Assembly (NCBI RefSeq): GCF_013348805.1 | Contig: NZ_CP054690.1 | Location: 806,001 to 870,000, forward strand | Length of the DNA: 64,000 nucleotides | From: Rhodococcus sp. W8901 | Lineage (GTDB): Bacteria; Actinomycetota; Actinomycetes; Mycobacteriales; Mycobacteriaceae | Direction: 5' to 3' | Part shown: positions 1 to 8,148 of the stretch, piece after piece | Position numbering within the stretch: position 1 is the stretch's first letter | Layout: the number at the start of each line of letters is the position of its first letter | Program-made: the position numbers and the translations under genes | Notes under the pieces: generated by a model | What the model was told of the DNA's origin: nothing | The model's database searches: none | Seen by the model: only the letters and a program-made list of their open reading frames with translations

Positions 1-582
1 GCCTTCGGCGCCGGCACGATGGTGGCGGCGGTGTCGTCCGAGCTCTTCGCGCCGGCGTTCGCGATCGAGGGCGTGTGGGTCGCCGGGACGGCGCTGCTGG
101 CCGGCGCCGTCGTGTACGTGGTGGCCGATCACCTCATCGAGAACAAGCTAGGTCCCGCGGCGCTGGGGTGGGCGCTGATGCTCGGGGCCCTGCTCGACGG
201 CATCCCCGAGAACACCGCCCTGGGCGTCTCGCTCATGGAGGGCGGGGGAGTGGTGCTGTTGGTCGCGGTCGCGGTCGGCAACGTGCCCGAGGCCGTCGCC
301 GGCGCCGCGTCGATGCGCGAGCAGCCCGGCTTCAACTCGCGGCGGGCGTTCGGGGTGTGGGCCGCCACCGCCGCGGTCCTGGTGCTGGTCGTCGTCGCGG
401 CCAACGCCGTCTCCGACACCATCCCGGACAGCCGAATTGCCGTCATCCAGGCCTTCGCCGGCGGGGCAACCATTGCGGTGCTTGCGGATTCGTTGATGCC
501 GGAGGCCTACCGCGAGGGCGGTTGGTGGGTGGGGATCTCCACCGCACTCGGGTTCCTCGTGGCGTTCGCGCTGGGCGCCTAG
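1..582 (+). CDS. ZIP family metal transporter, C-terminal part
   Basis: The reading frame is open from the first base, so the true start lies upstream; a Met at 19 is probably internal. The 193 visible residues are almost all membrane segments. Two ZIP signatures are visible: a DGIPEN segment and a GNVPEA segment, which correspond to the H/D/N-x-x-PE metal-site helices of ZIP permeases. A last segment ending in ADSLMPEAYR is typical of bacterial ZIP-like proteins. The role would be import of zinc or another divalent cation at the cytoplasmic membrane; the ion cannot be read from the sequence. It converges on the aldehyde dehydrogenase gene at 605, and its last codons form one arm of a terminator hairpin. 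Confidence 0.8.
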   Translation, partial: AFGAGTMVAAVSSELFAPAFAIEGVWVAGTALLAGAVVYVVADHLIENKLGPAALGWALMLGALLDGIPENTALGVSLMEGGGVVLLVAVAVGNVPEAVAGAASMREQPGFNSRRAFGVWAATAAVLVLVVVAANAVSDTIPDSRIAVIQAFAGGATIAVLADSLMPEAYREGGWWVGISTALGFLVAFALGA

Positions 583-600
583 GAGTGCGAACGCCACGAG
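556..600. terminator. Bidirectional hairpin between convergent genes
   Basis: A perfect 14-bp inverted repeat (556-569 with 587-600) encloses a 17-nt loop. The left arm lies inside the end of the ZIP gene and the right arm stops 4 bp before the stop codon of the opposing aldehyde dehydrogenase. No clear U tract follows, so this is an actinobacterial-type hairpin terminator inferred from structure and position. Confidence 0.6.
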
Positions 601-604
601 CCAC

Positions 605-2089
605 TCAGTCCGTGCGGAAGACGGTCCTGTGCCACGCCTTCCGGGCGTCGCGCGAGAGGTCGAACATCACGTGCTTGACGGTGGTGTATTCCTCGAACGA
701 GTAGGTCGACATGTCCTTGCCGAATCCGGACTGCTTGACCCCGCCGTGCGGCATCTCGCTGATGATCGGGATGTGGTCGTTGACCCAGACGCAGCCGGCG
801 ACGATCTCGCGCGTTGCGCGCAGCGCGCGGTGCAGGTCGGTGGTCCACGCCGATGCGGCGAGCCCGTACGGGGTGTCGTTGGCGAGGGCGATGGCCTCGT
901 CGTCGTCGCGGAACGGTGTCACCGTCAGCACCGGGCCGAACACCTCGTCGCGGTAGATCTCGCTGTCGACCGAGGCTCCGGTGATCAGCGTCGGACGGTA
1001 GTACGCGCCCGTGGCGAGGGGTCCGTCACCGGCGCTGCCGCCGGTGACGATCGTTGCGTAATCGCGTGCGCGCGAGACCATTGCAGCGACGCGGTCGCGG
1101 TGTGCGTACGAGCTCAGGGGGCCCATGTCCGTCGCCTCGTCGCCGGTCGGACCCAGCGTGACCGACTCGTACAGCTCGGCCACGCCCGCGACGAACGCGT
1201 CGATCACCGACTCGTGCACGATCGCGCGGGTTGCGGCCGTGCAGTCCTGTCCGCCGTTGATCAGGCTCGCGGCCACGGCCCCGTGGACGGCGGCTTCCAG
1301 ATCGGCGTCGTCGAACACGACGAACGGTGCCTTGCCGCCCAATTCGAGGTGGACGCGCTTGGCATTGGTGGCGGCGGCCTCGAGGATCGAGCGCCCCACC
1401 GCGGTCGATCCGGTGAACGAGATCATGTCGACGCCGACGTGGCGTGCCAGCGCCGCGCCGGACTCCTGGCCGCTGCCGACGACGATGTTGACGACGCCGT
1501 CGGGGACGCCGGCCTCGGTGATCGCCTCGGCCAGCAGCAGCGCGGTCAGGGGTGTGATCTCGGCGGGCTTGAGGACGACGGTGTTCCCGGCGGCGATCGC
1601 GGGGAAGATCTTCCACACCGCCATCTGCAGCGGGTAGTTCCACGGCGCGATCGCCCCCACGACGCCGAGCGGCTCGCGGCGGATGCTCGAGGTGTGCGTC
1701 GGCGAGTACTCGCCCGTCGCCTTTCCCTCGAGGATGCGCGCGGCGCCCGCGAAGAATTCGATGTTGTCGATCGAGCCGGGGACGTCGAACTCCCGTGCCA
1801 GCCGGATCGGCTTACCGCACTGCCGGCTCTCGAGCGCCGCGAGTTCGTCCGAGCGGCCGCGCAGGATGTCGGCGACGCGGAGCAGGAGCGCCGAGCGTTC
1901 GGCCGGGGTGGTCCGCGACCACGATCCGAAGGCGCGGCGCGCGGCTGCGACCGCGCGGTCGACGTCGTCGCTGCTCGCGAGGGTGACGGTGACGATCGTC
2001 TCGCCGGTCGAGGGGTCGATCACGTCCTGGGTGCAACCGGAGGCCCCTTCGCACCGGATCCCGTCGATGTACTGGTGCATCGTGTCCAT
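605..2089 (-). CDS. Aminobutyraldehyde dehydrogenase-like ALDH
   Basis: A 494-residue NAD(P)-dependent aldehyde dehydrogenase. Visible active-site features are PWN at 149-151, Lys174 in VVLKPAE, general base Glu249 in LELGGK, and nucleophile Cys283 in GGQDCTAA. The GQDCTAATR context is typical of 4-aminobutyraldehyde (gamma-aminobutyraldehyde) dehydrogenases of the PatD/YdcW type. It would oxidise the aminoaldehyde made by an amine oxidase to GABA in the cytoplasm. It is the last gene of a minus-strand run (second ALDH, FAD oxidoreductase, Lrp, cupin, this gene), with a 32-nt gap from the cupin gene. A second Met at codon 4 (2080) is an alternative start; no strong ribosome site separates them. 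Betaine aldehyde or another aminoaldehyde is possible as substrate. Confidence 0.8.
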   Translation of the reverse strand: MDTMHQYIDGIRCEGASGCTQDVIDPSTGETIVTVTLASSDDVDRAVAAARRAFGSWSRTTPAERSALLLRVADILRGRSDELAALESRQCGKPIRLAREFDVPGSIDNIEFFAGAARILEGKATGEYSPTHTSSIRREPLGVVGAIAPWNYPLQMAVWKIFPAIAAGNTVVLKPAEITPLTALLLAEAITEAGVPDGVVNIVVGSGQESGAALARHVGVDMISFTGSTAVGRSILEAAATNAKRVHLELGGKAPFVVFDDADLEAAVHGAVAASLINGGQDCTAATRAIVHESVIDAFVAGVAELYESVTLGPTGDEATDMGPLSSYAHRDRVAAMVSRARDYATIVTGGSAGDGPLATGAYYRPTLITGASVDSEIYRDEVFGPVLTVTPFRDDDEAIALANDTPYGLAASAWTTDLHRALRATREIVAGCVWVNDHIPIISEMPHGGVKQSGFGKDMSTYSFEEYTTVKHVMFDLSRDARKAWHRTVFRTD

Positions 2090-2121
2090 GCTTTCGTCGT
2101 CGGAGTCTTAGAGCCGGGTGG

Positions 2122-2481
2122 TCAGGAGATGTAGATCTTGCGGAGCGTCTCGCGCACGGTCCACACGGTGCGCTGTCCGGCGTGCAGGCGGACGAGGGTG
2201 CCGGGGCGGAGATCGACTGCGGGAGAATCGTCCTCGAACTCGAGGGTGCCCTGGCCGTCGACGACGAAGAACACCTCGTCCGCCTCCACGTCGCGCGAGG
2301 TTCCCTGGGTGTGCTCCCATACCCCGATCGTCAACCCCGACAGCGACGACAGGGCCTGGTGGGCGGTGGTCGGCGATCCGTCGACGACGAGTTCGTCCGG
2401 GAGGGCCTTGTGGTCCAGAGTGACGTCGGGAACGACGACGCTGTCCTGGTGCGGGGCGGGCTGTGGATGCGTGGAAGTCAT
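2122..2481 (-). CDS. Cupin-domain protein
   Basis: A 119-residue single-domain cupin. The segment ADEVFFVVDGQGTLEFED followed by LRPGTLVRLHAGQRTVW is the pair of beta-barrel motifs of small cupins of the (S)-ureidoglycine aminohydrolase / DUF861 sort. The usual first-motif histidines are mostly replaced, so a metal-dependent reaction is uncertain. The Met at 2481 is chosen because the upstream extension is low-complexity, Arg-rich and overlaps a hairpin. It lies between the Lrp regulator and the aminobutyraldehyde dehydrogenase on the same strand. Similar cupins often accompany polyamine oxidation genes, but the exact function is unknown; a ligand-sensing or stabilising role is only an inference. 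Confidence 0.7.
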   Translation of the reverse strand: MTSTHPQPAPHQDSVVVPDVTLDHKALPDELVVDGSPTTAHQALSSLSGLTIGVWEHTQGTSRDVEADEVFFVVDGQGTLEFEDDSPAVDLRPGTLVRLHAGQRTVWTVRETLRKIYIS

Positions 2482-2542
2482 TGGTGGGCCTGTCGAGTCG
2501 TGTTTCGAGTGGTGAGGGTCGGACCCGAGCGAGGCCTGGCAC

Positions 2543-2566
2543 GGGCGCCCCCGAACGGGTGCGCCC
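2543..2566 (-). terminator. Weak hairpin between Lrp and cupin genes
   Basis: GGGCGC and GCGCCC arms with a few additional inner pairs lie in the 94-bp gap between the Lrp stop (2576) and the cupin start (2481). It may partially terminate or protect the operon transcript; there is no U tract. Confidence 0.35.
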
Positions 2567-2575
2567 ATGCCGCGG

Positions 2576-3094
2576 TCACTCGTCGAGCCCGACCGGTGCG
2601 GTGTCCGCCGAGACGACGTCGTGGAGCATCGGCGGGTTGCCGACTCCCCAGCCGTACGCCAGCTTGCCCACCTCGAGCACGAAGAACGACTCGGTGGAGA
2701 GCACCCCGTCGATGGCGTGCAACTGGTCGTGCATCAGGCGGGTGAAGTCCTCGGTGTCCTTGCAGATCACCTCGACGATGACGTCGTACCGCCCCGACGT
2801 GACGATCACGTAGCTCGTCTGGGGCAGTGCCGCCACCGCCTGGCACACCGAGCGTGCGGTGCCGGCGCGGGTGTGGATGCCGACCATCGCCATACGGTCG
2901 AAGCCGATTCGCATCGGGTTGGCGATCCCGACGATCTGCAGGATCCCGGCCTCCTCGAGTCGCTGCACGCGGTATCGCGCCGACGAGGCGGGGATGTCGA
3001 GCGCCTCCGCGATCTGCCGGTACGGGAGGCGACCGTCCTTCTGCAGGAGCTCGATGATCTTTGCGTCGATCGTGTCGATGCTCGGTGTGTTCAA
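2576..3094 (-). CDS. Lrp/AsnC family transcriptional regulator
   Basis: A 172-residue regulator with an N-terminal winged helix-turn-helix (about residues 5-55: IDAKIIELLQKDGRLPYRQIAEAL then SSARYRVQRLEEAG) and a C-terminal RAM/ligand-binding domain (about 65-145). The start is TTG at 3094, supported by a GGAGG five bases upstream and by the usual family N-terminus (IDxxDxxII). It sits inside the amine-degradation operon between the FAD oxidoreductase (27-bp gap) and the cupin, so it is a good candidate for controlling the operon in response to an amine or amino acid. A 14-bp palindrome lies just upstream and could be an autoregulatory site. Confidence 0.85.
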   Translation of the reverse strand: MNTPSIDTIDAKIIELLQKDGRLPYRQIAEALDIPASSARYRVQRLEEAGILQIVGIANPMRIGFDRMAMVGIHTRAGTARSVCQAVAALPQTSYVIVTSGRYDVIVEVICKDTEDFTRLMHDQLHAIDGVLSTESFFVLEVGKLAYGWGVGNPPMLHDVVSADTAPVGLDE

Positions 3095-3102
3095 GATGAC
3101 CT

Positions 3103-3116
3103 CCGAACCGGTTCGG
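3103..3116. promoter_or_regulatory. 14-bp perfect palindrome upstream of lrp
   Basis: CCGAACCGGTTCGG lies in the 27-bp gap between the FAD oxidoreductase stop and the TTG start of the Lrp gene. Its right half overlaps the ribosome-binding region, so binding or folding here could affect expression of the regulator. Function is inferred from symmetry and place only. Confidence 0.35.
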
Positions 3117-3121
3117 TACGA

Positions 3122-4519
3122 CTAGGAATCGAATCCCAGTCCTATGCTGTCGAGGAGCCGCAACCACAGGTTGCGGCGACCGTGGTCGTCCTCCCTGGCC
3201 AGCGACCATCTGGTCGCCTGGACACCAAAGTAACGCACCGGTTCCGGGGGAAACGGAACGGCGGGGCGCCTGATCATCGCCAGTTCCGTCCGTTCCGTCT
3301 TGCGTCCGGCCAGACGGTCGAGCATCACCTGCGCACCGAAGCGGGTCGCGGTGACGCCCAGGCCGGTGAAGCCCGTCACGTAGGCGACCCGTCCGCCGTA
3401 CGCCGTTCCGGCGGTGAGGCAGAACCGTGTCGACGAGTCGATGATGCCGCCCCACGCGTGGGTGAACTGCACGTGGGCCAGTTGGGGATACGTCGTGGCG
3501 AAGTTCGTTGCGAGCCGCGCATACGTCTCCGGTCGGTCGAGGAGATCCTCGTCCCGACGGGAGCCGTAGTGGTAGATCGCGTCGTAGCCACCCCACAGGA
3601 TCCGGTTGTCCGCTGTCTTGCGGTAGTAGTGGAACTGGTTGGAGGCGTCGGTGAGACCGAGGTCCCCGGTCCACTTGATCGACTCGAAATCGGCGTCGCT
3701 CAGCGGTTCGGTGACGAGCGAGTAGTCGTAGACCGGGATGGTCGTGTTCGTGAGACGGCGCAGAAGGGGCTTGAATACGTTGGTGGCCAGCGCAACTCGC
3801 TGGGCTTCGACCCGTCCTCCCCGCGTGGTCGCGGCGATGCGCCCGTCGGGCGTCTTGTCGATCGACGTGACGGGTGTGTTCTCGTGGATCTCGACACCGA
3901 GGTCGAGGCATGCCCGCCGGAGCCCGAGCACGAGCTTGTACGGATCGACCAGCGAGTAGTCGGGCAGGTACAGGCCGCCGACGTACGCGGGCGACGCGGT
4001 CCAGTCGCCCACCTCGGACGGCGGGATGAACTGCGACGGCTCGCCGTAGCTCCCACTCATCTCGGAGTAGGCGCGCAGACCTTCGAGTTCCCAAGTGGTG
4101 CGGGCGAAGCTGACCTTGCCCGGCCGCCGGTAATCGGCGTCGATGCCGTAGCGCTCGAGGGACTGCTCGATCCCCGCGAGGTTGTCGAGCCCCATCCGGT
4201 GCATGGACGCGGCCTCGGACGGCCAGCGGTTCACGCCGTTCATGAGGCCGTGCGTGATGCTGGGGGAGCAGAAGCCGCCGTTGCGCCCGCTCGCGGCATG
4301 CCCGACGGTGTGGCCCTCGAGGAGTACCACGCGCTGGTCGGGGTCCGATTCCTTGGCCATGAGTGCGGTCCACAGGCCGGTATAGCCTCCGCCCACCACC
4401 AGCAGATCGGCGGACAGCGTCGTCGCGAGCGCCGGGAGAGGCGTCGGGGCGGGCGTCACGTCGAACCAGTACGGGGAGCGGCGCACCCCGTCGATCGTCG
4501 ACGGGCTGGTGGTGGGCAT
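3122..4519 (-). CDS. FAD-dependent amine oxidoreductase (PuuB/DAO type)
   Basis: A protein of about 465 residues with an N-terminal dinucleotide-binding fold (VVGGGYTGLWTA at about residue 35) followed by a GRNGG motif, the pattern of the D-amino acid oxidase/PuuB family that includes gamma-glutamylputrescine oxidase. It would oxidise an amine or a gamma-glutamylated amine to an aldehyde with release of peroxide. The start at 4519 is preferred over ATG 4534 because AAAGG precedes it at proper spacing. It lies between two aldehyde dehydrogenase genes in one operon, so the aldehyde is probably passed to one of them. No gamma-glutamylputrescine synthetase (puuA) is in view, so the true substrate is open. 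Confidence 0.8.
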   Translation of the reverse strand: MPTTSPSTIDGVRRSPYWFDVTPAPTPLPALATTLSADLLVVGGGYTGLWTALMAKESDPDQRVVLLEGHTVGHAASGRNGGFCSPSITHGLMNGVNRWPSEAASMHRMGLDNLAGIEQSLERYGIDADYRRPGKVSFARTTWELEGLRAYSEMSGSYGEPSQFIPPSEVGDWTASPAYVGGLYLPDYSLVDPYKLVLGLRRACLDLGVEIHENTPVTSIDKTPDGRIAATTRGGRVEAQRVALATNVFKPLLRRLTNTTIPVYDYSLVTEPLSDADFESIKWTGDLGLTDASNQFHYYRKTADNRILWGGYDAIYHYGSRRDEDLLDRPETYARLATNFATTYPQLAHVQFTHAWGGIIDSSTRFCLTAGTAYGGRVAYVTGFTGLGVTATRFGAQVMLDRLAGRKTERTELAMIRRPAVPFPPEPVRYFGVQATRWSLAREDDHGRRNLWLRLLDSIGLGFDS

Positions 4520-4556
4520 ACGGAGACCTTTCATTGGAGAGCGTGTTCGTCGCGAA

Positions 4557-6017
4557 TCAACGGTTCAGGTGCATGACACCGGTGCGCAGGTCGGACATGT
4601 CGATCAGCGTGTGCTTGCCGCCGATTCGGCCCCAGCCGGTGCCCTTGCCGCCGGCGCCGCCGAACGGCATGTTGATGTCCCAGAATCCGGTGCTGTCGTT
4701 GACAATCACCTGTCCGGTCTCGACCTCCTCGACGAATCGGTAAGCCTTGGAAAGGCTTTCGGTGAACACCGCTGCCTGGAGGCCGAGCGCGTCGCTGTTG
4801 GCCAGGCGGAGCAGTTCGTCGTCGTCGCGGCCGGTGATGACCGGCACGACCGGGCCGAACGACTCCTCCTTGCTGAGGAGGCCGTCCGGCGTGACGCCGT
4901 CTACGACGGTGAAGTCGTAGTACAGGTCGGTCGGGAAACCTTCGCGTCGACCGCCGCCGACGAGGATGTCGAACCCGCGCTCGCGGGCGTCGGCCAGGTG
5001 GCGATCCATCTTCGCGGCGACGCCCTCGTTGTTGAGTGGGCCGAGGTTGACCGCGGAGTCGAACGGGTCGCCGAGGCGGACCGTGTCGGAGTAGGCGACG
5101 AGCGCCTCGACGAATGCGTCGTGCACGTCGGCATGCACGAGGGCACGCTCGGTGGCGCAGCAGACCTGGCCCGCGCAGTAGTACGCGGCGTCGGCGGCGG
5201 CCTTGGCGGCAGCCTCGACGTTGGCGTCGGCGAGCACGATGAGGGGGCCGTTGCCGGAGCACTCCATGATGGACCGCTTCAGGCCGGCGGTCGCCTGGAT
5301 CTTCGCGCCGGTCTGCGACGAACCGATGAAGCCGATGGCGTCGATGCCCGGATGCGAGACGAGGGCGGAGCCGAAGTCGCCTTCTCCGGGAAGGACGTTC
5401 ACGAGACCGGCCGGCAGACCGGCGGCCTCGAACGCCTCCATCGCAGCCAACACGGTCAGCGAGGTGTGGGTCGGCGGCTTGACTACGTGAGCGTTGCCGG
5501 TGGCCAGGCCCGGTGCGACGAACTCGGTGAGCATCAGCAGCGGGAAGTTCCAGGGCGTGATGATGCCCCAGACGCCGACCGGCCGGTAGAAGGTCCACAT
5601 CCGCTTCTGCGGATCGTTCGACGGCAGTGTCTCGCCGTGCAGGCGGACGGCGTCCTCGGCGTGCAGGTGGAACAGCTGTGCCGCCTCGGTCACGTCTGCG
5701 ATGGACTCGGCGAGCGGCTTGCCCTGCTCGAGGGTCTGCAGGCGTGCCAGGACGTCGATACGCTTCTCGAGCTCGTCGCCGATGCGGTGGCAGATCTCGG
5801 CGCGCTGCCAGACGCCCACCTTCCGCCACTCGGCCTGGGCGCGATGGGCGGCGTCCACGGCCTTGTCGAGATCCGAGGTGGAGGGGACCGGGATGGTTCC
5901 GATGTGGCCGCCGGTGACCGGGCTGATCACCTCGACGGACTCGCCGGTGCTGCCGTCGGTGTACGCGCCGTCCACGTAGAGCTGCTGGCGCGGGGCGGTC
6001 GGGATGGATGTCGTCAT
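4557..6017 (-). CDS. NAD(P)-dependent aldehyde dehydrogenase
   Basis: A 486-residue aldehyde dehydrogenase: PWN at 155-157, Lys180, Glu252 and Cys286 in GQVCCATE. The Glu motif is unusual, MECSGNGP instead of the common LELGGxxP, which sets it apart from the other ALDHs in the window and points to a distinct subfamily. It is the first gene of the minus-strand operon, started by a conserved promoter module at 6077-6179. A 37-nt gap separates it from the FAD oxidoreductase. The likely role is oxidation of an aldehyde from amine breakdown; the specific substrate cannot be told. Confidence 0.8.
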   Translation of the reverse strand: MTTSIPTAPRQQLYVDGAYTDGSTGESVEVISPVTGGHIGTIPVPSTSDLDKAVDAAHRAQAEWRKVGVWQRAEICHRIGDELEKRIDVLARLQTLEQGKPLAESIADVTEAAQLFHLHAEDAVRLHGETLPSNDPQKRMWTFYRPVGVWGIITPWNFPLLMLTEFVAPGLATGNAHVVKPPTHTSLTVLAAMEAFEAAGLPAGLVNVLPGEGDFGSALVSHPGIDAIGFIGSSQTGAKIQATAGLKRSIMECSGNGPLIVLADANVEAAAKAAADAAYYCAGQVCCATERALVHADVHDAFVEALVAYSDTVRLGDPFDSAVNLGPLNNEGVAAKMDRHLADARERGFDILVGGGRREGFPTDLYYDFTVVDGVTPDGLLSKEESFGPVVPVITGRDDDELLRLANSDALGLQAAVFTESLSKAYRFVEEVETGQVIVNDSTGFWDINMPFGGAGGKGTGWGRIGGKHTLIDMSDLRTGVMHLNR

Positions 6018-6076
6018 GAGAAACCCTCTTGGTGTGGGGTAGGGCTGCCGATGCCCTCGGAGTCTGTGCTGGGGAT

Positions 6077-6179
6077 CACTCGTTCCGTGCGAGTGTGGTC
6101 ACGATAACTGCAATCGGGGTCGATGTCACCCCCGATGGGCAAATAATGCGTCTAAAAGTTGTTCAAAGAGCAAATTTGA
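6077..6179 (-). promoter_or_regulatory. Promoter module A of the amine operon
   Basis: Read on the minus strand, a -35-like GTGACA (6124-6129) and a -10-like TATCGT (6101-6106) are separated by 17 bp. Just downstream is a dyad CACTCG-N7-CGAGTG (6077-6095). Upstream are two direct GRGCAAA boxes 31 bp apart (6137 and 6168, plus-strand reading) and an inverted repeat TTCAAA-N7-TTTGAA (6162-6180). Every element except the last recurs, at the same spacing, in front of the amine oxidase gene at 7858-7958, which makes a shared regulator very likely. Promoter hexamers are inferred, not mapped. Confidence 0.65.
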
Positions 6180-6193
6180 AGCTGATCTTCAGC

Positions 6194-6349
6194 TCAATGT
6201 GCGGTGCTGTCGAATGAGCTGTCCGATGCGCCAGGGGACAGTCGTTCGCCGGTCAGTGCCTCGATCACACGCGCGAGATCGTTCGAGGACAGGCCGCCCT
6301 CGGACCGACCGGCACGGCGTTCTGCCTGCGGATGGCGCTGATTCTTCAT
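6194..6349 (-). CDS. Small 51-residue hypothetical protein
   Basis: An ATG at 6349 preceded by AAAGGA at nine bases opens a 51-codon frame ending in TGA. The product is hydrophilic and basic at its N-terminus (MKNQRHPQAERRAGR) with a possible amphipathic helix NDLARVIEALTGE in the middle and a Ser-rich tail. It has no signal peptide, membrane segment or cysteine. It follows the amine oxidase gene on the same strand by 47 bp and ends where the upstream activating boxes of the next promoter begin, so co-transcription with the oxidase is likely. I do not recognise the family. A coding role rests on the ribosome site, the position and the intact frame. Confidence 0.55.
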   Translation of the reverse strand: MKNQRHPQAERRAGRSEGGLSSNDLARVIEALTGERLSPGASDSSFDSTAH

Positions 6350-6396
6350 GGCGCGAAGTCCTTTCGGGTGCCAGGGGCGTCGGTGGTCGAGCCGAG

Positions 6397-7791
6397 TTAC
6401 AGGGCGCCCAGCGCCGCGGTCCCCGCAGCGCGACCCGAGTCGAGGGACGAGCTGACGGTGCTGGTGACCATGCCGGCCCAGAACACGGTCCGGTCGATCG
6501 GTTCGTACAGCCCGTCGCGGCGCGAGGTGGGCCCCGGGTAGGCGCCCCGGGCGTATTCGTCGAGCGACCAGTCGTAGGTCGACGCGGCCACGGTCTGCAG
6601 ACCGGCATCACCGGCCATCGACCTGACCGCGTCCACCGACTGGGCCAGGCGCTCGGCTTCCGGCAGGGCGAGCAGTTCCCGGGCCTCGTCTCCGGTAGCC
6701 CAGGCGACGACGACCTGTCCCGAGTAGCCGGGTGCCGCGGCGGACCCGTTCCACAGGGTCGGCGGGTTCACCAGGTAGTCCTCCGCGAGGTCCCAGCCGT
6801 CCGGCAGGACCGGTGCGGAGAACTCCAGCAGGCCCTTGTAGACCGGCAGATAGACCACCTCGGAGATCCCCGAACGCTGGGTCGACGGCAACGGTGGGTC
6901 GAATGCGATCGCCTCTCGCTGCAGCACGCCCGCGGGCAGCGCGATCACGAGCTTGCGGGCGGTGAACCGGGTGCCTCCGGCGAGCACCTCCACGCCGTGG
7001 GAGGTGTAGGCCACCCGGGTGACCTCGTGATTCATTCGTACGTCGATTCCCTCGGCGAGAATCCGGACGATCTGGTCGTAGCCGCCGACGACTCGGAAAT
7101 CCCCGTAGCCGTCACTGGGAATCTCGCCGCCGTCCGGTGCCGTGAGCGCGGTCTCGAGGTCCTCGACGACGTATCTGGCGGGGAGCTTGTCGAACTGCTC
7201 GCTGTCCACCTCGATGACCAGGAAGGCGAGCGGGTAGTTCGACCGGGTGATCCCCAGCCGTGCGAGGTACTTCTCGGCGGTCTCGCCGGGATTCGGGGCA
7301 GGAGGCGGTGATGGCAGATCCGGCTTTCCCTGCGGGAAGTTGTAGAACTCCCACGTGTTCTGGTCCACCCACGGCGAGCTCGGATCGAATCGGGACATCT
7401 CGGTTCCCCAGCGATGTGTCGAGATGTTCGCCGGTCCGACGATGTCCCACGTGGAGACGTCGGCGCCGTGGATGAGCTCGGCGCCCCGTTCCACAGGGAT
7501 GCCCATGGTCGTTCGATCCGTCCACAGGCGCCCGCCGATGCGGTCGCGGGCCTCGAGGACGATTGCCGATCTGCCCGCGTCCACGACCGTTCGCGCCGCG
7601 CCCAGACCGGATACGCCGGCGCCGAGCACGATGACGTCCGCGTCGTTCGAGGCGAGCGATCCGAGCGATCCGGTCTGCGCTCGGGCCTGCGGGGTGCGGG
7701 CGAACAGGACCGCGGAGAGGCCTACGGCGCCGCCGTATCCGAGCAGTCGGCGTCGCGTCAGTTGGATATCTGGACCGTTGACTGGTTTCAC
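6397..7791 (-). CDS. Tat-exported flavin monoamine oxidase
   Basis: A 464-residue FAD amine oxidase. The start is taken as GTG 7791: AGGAG stands seven bases upstream, and longer versions would run into the promoter module. The N-terminus is a Tat signal (TRRRLLGYGG, hydrophobic stretch, ending near ARAQ), followed by a GSLGSLAS linker. Then comes the FAD-binding motif VIVLGAGVSGLGAART with the acidic ARDRIGGR segment. The C-terminal FWAG...SGxxAG region is the second FAD motif of flavin amine oxidases. It probably deaminates putrescine or another primary amine outside the cytoplasmic membrane; the permease or diffusion would bring the aldehyde to the cytoplasmic dehydrogenases. It carries promoter module B and is followed by the 51-codon gene. 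Confidence 0.85.
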   Translation of the reverse strand: MKPVNGPDIQLTRRRLLGYGGAVGLSAVLFARTPQARAQTGSLGSLASNDADVIVLGAGVSGLGAARTVVDAGRSAIVLEARDRIGGRLWTDRTTMGIPVERGAELIHGADVSTWDIVGPANISTHRWGTEMSRFDPSSPWVDQNTWEFYNFPQGKPDLPSPPPAPNPGETAEKYLARLGITRSNYPLAFLVIEVDSEQFDKLPARYVVEDLETALTAPDGGEIPSDGYGDFRVVGGYDQIVRILAEGIDVRMNHEVTRVAYTSHGVEVLAGGTRFTARKLVIALPAGVLQREAIAFDPPLPSTQRSGISEVVYLPVYKGLLEFSAPVLPDGWDLAEDYLVNPPTLWNGSAAAPGYSGQVVVAWATGDEARELLALPEAERLAQSVDAVRSMAGDAGLQTVAASTYDWSLDEYARGAYPGPTSRRDGLYEPIDRTVFWAGMVTSTVSSSLDSGRAAGTAALGAL

Positions 7792-7857
7792 CTGGGTTCT
7801 CCTGTGACGGCGTGCTGTGTGATGTGGCGCTGCCGACGCCATGAATGTGTGCTGAGT

Positions 7858-7958
7858 CACTCGTTCCGTCGAGTGCGGTCACGATAGCGACTCGGGAGGC
7901 GCCTGTCACTTCGATGAGCAAAAGCAGCGGGTTCGTACTGTCAATTGAGCAAGTTCGA
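7858..7958 (-). promoter_or_regulatory. Promoter module B of the amine oxidase gene
   Basis: On the minus strand GTGACA (7904-7909) and TATCGT (7881-7886) are 17 bp apart, followed by CACTCG-N6-CGAGTG (7858-7875). Upstream lie GAGCAAA at 7916 and GAGCAAG at 7947, again 31 bp apart. The block matches module A at 6077-6179 in order, spacing and much of its base sequence. The leader downstream (7792-7857) also shares a GCTGCCGAYGCC stretch with the leader of module A. Confidence 0.65.
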
Positions 7959-8148
7959 TGTCGGAATTCTTCCGGCATCGGCAAGGATTGCGAGGCGGTT
8001 CTGTCCAACGCCTACGGGCGTGAGTGAGGCTGTCGGGGCTTGTCATCGCTCGCGGCGTGATCCATACTTCGTCCGCCGCATCGACGTCGTCGGGTTCCGG
8101 GTCTCCGGGTCGATGGGTTCGATCCCCTTGCCGCGGGGGTCGATTCCG

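Noticed and set aside
2567-4576. Long open frames on the strand opposite to real genes (for example 669 codons here, also 60127-62640 upstream part and 19832-21415)
   Set aside because: They are shadows of high-GC codon usage: Arg/Gly/Ala-rich, no domain, no ribosome site, fully covered by well-supported genes on the other strand.
7792-7860. N-terminal extension of the amine oxidase up to GTG 7860
   Set aside because: It would overlap the conserved promoter dyad and put 23 extra residues before the Tat signal; GTG 7791 has the ribosome site.
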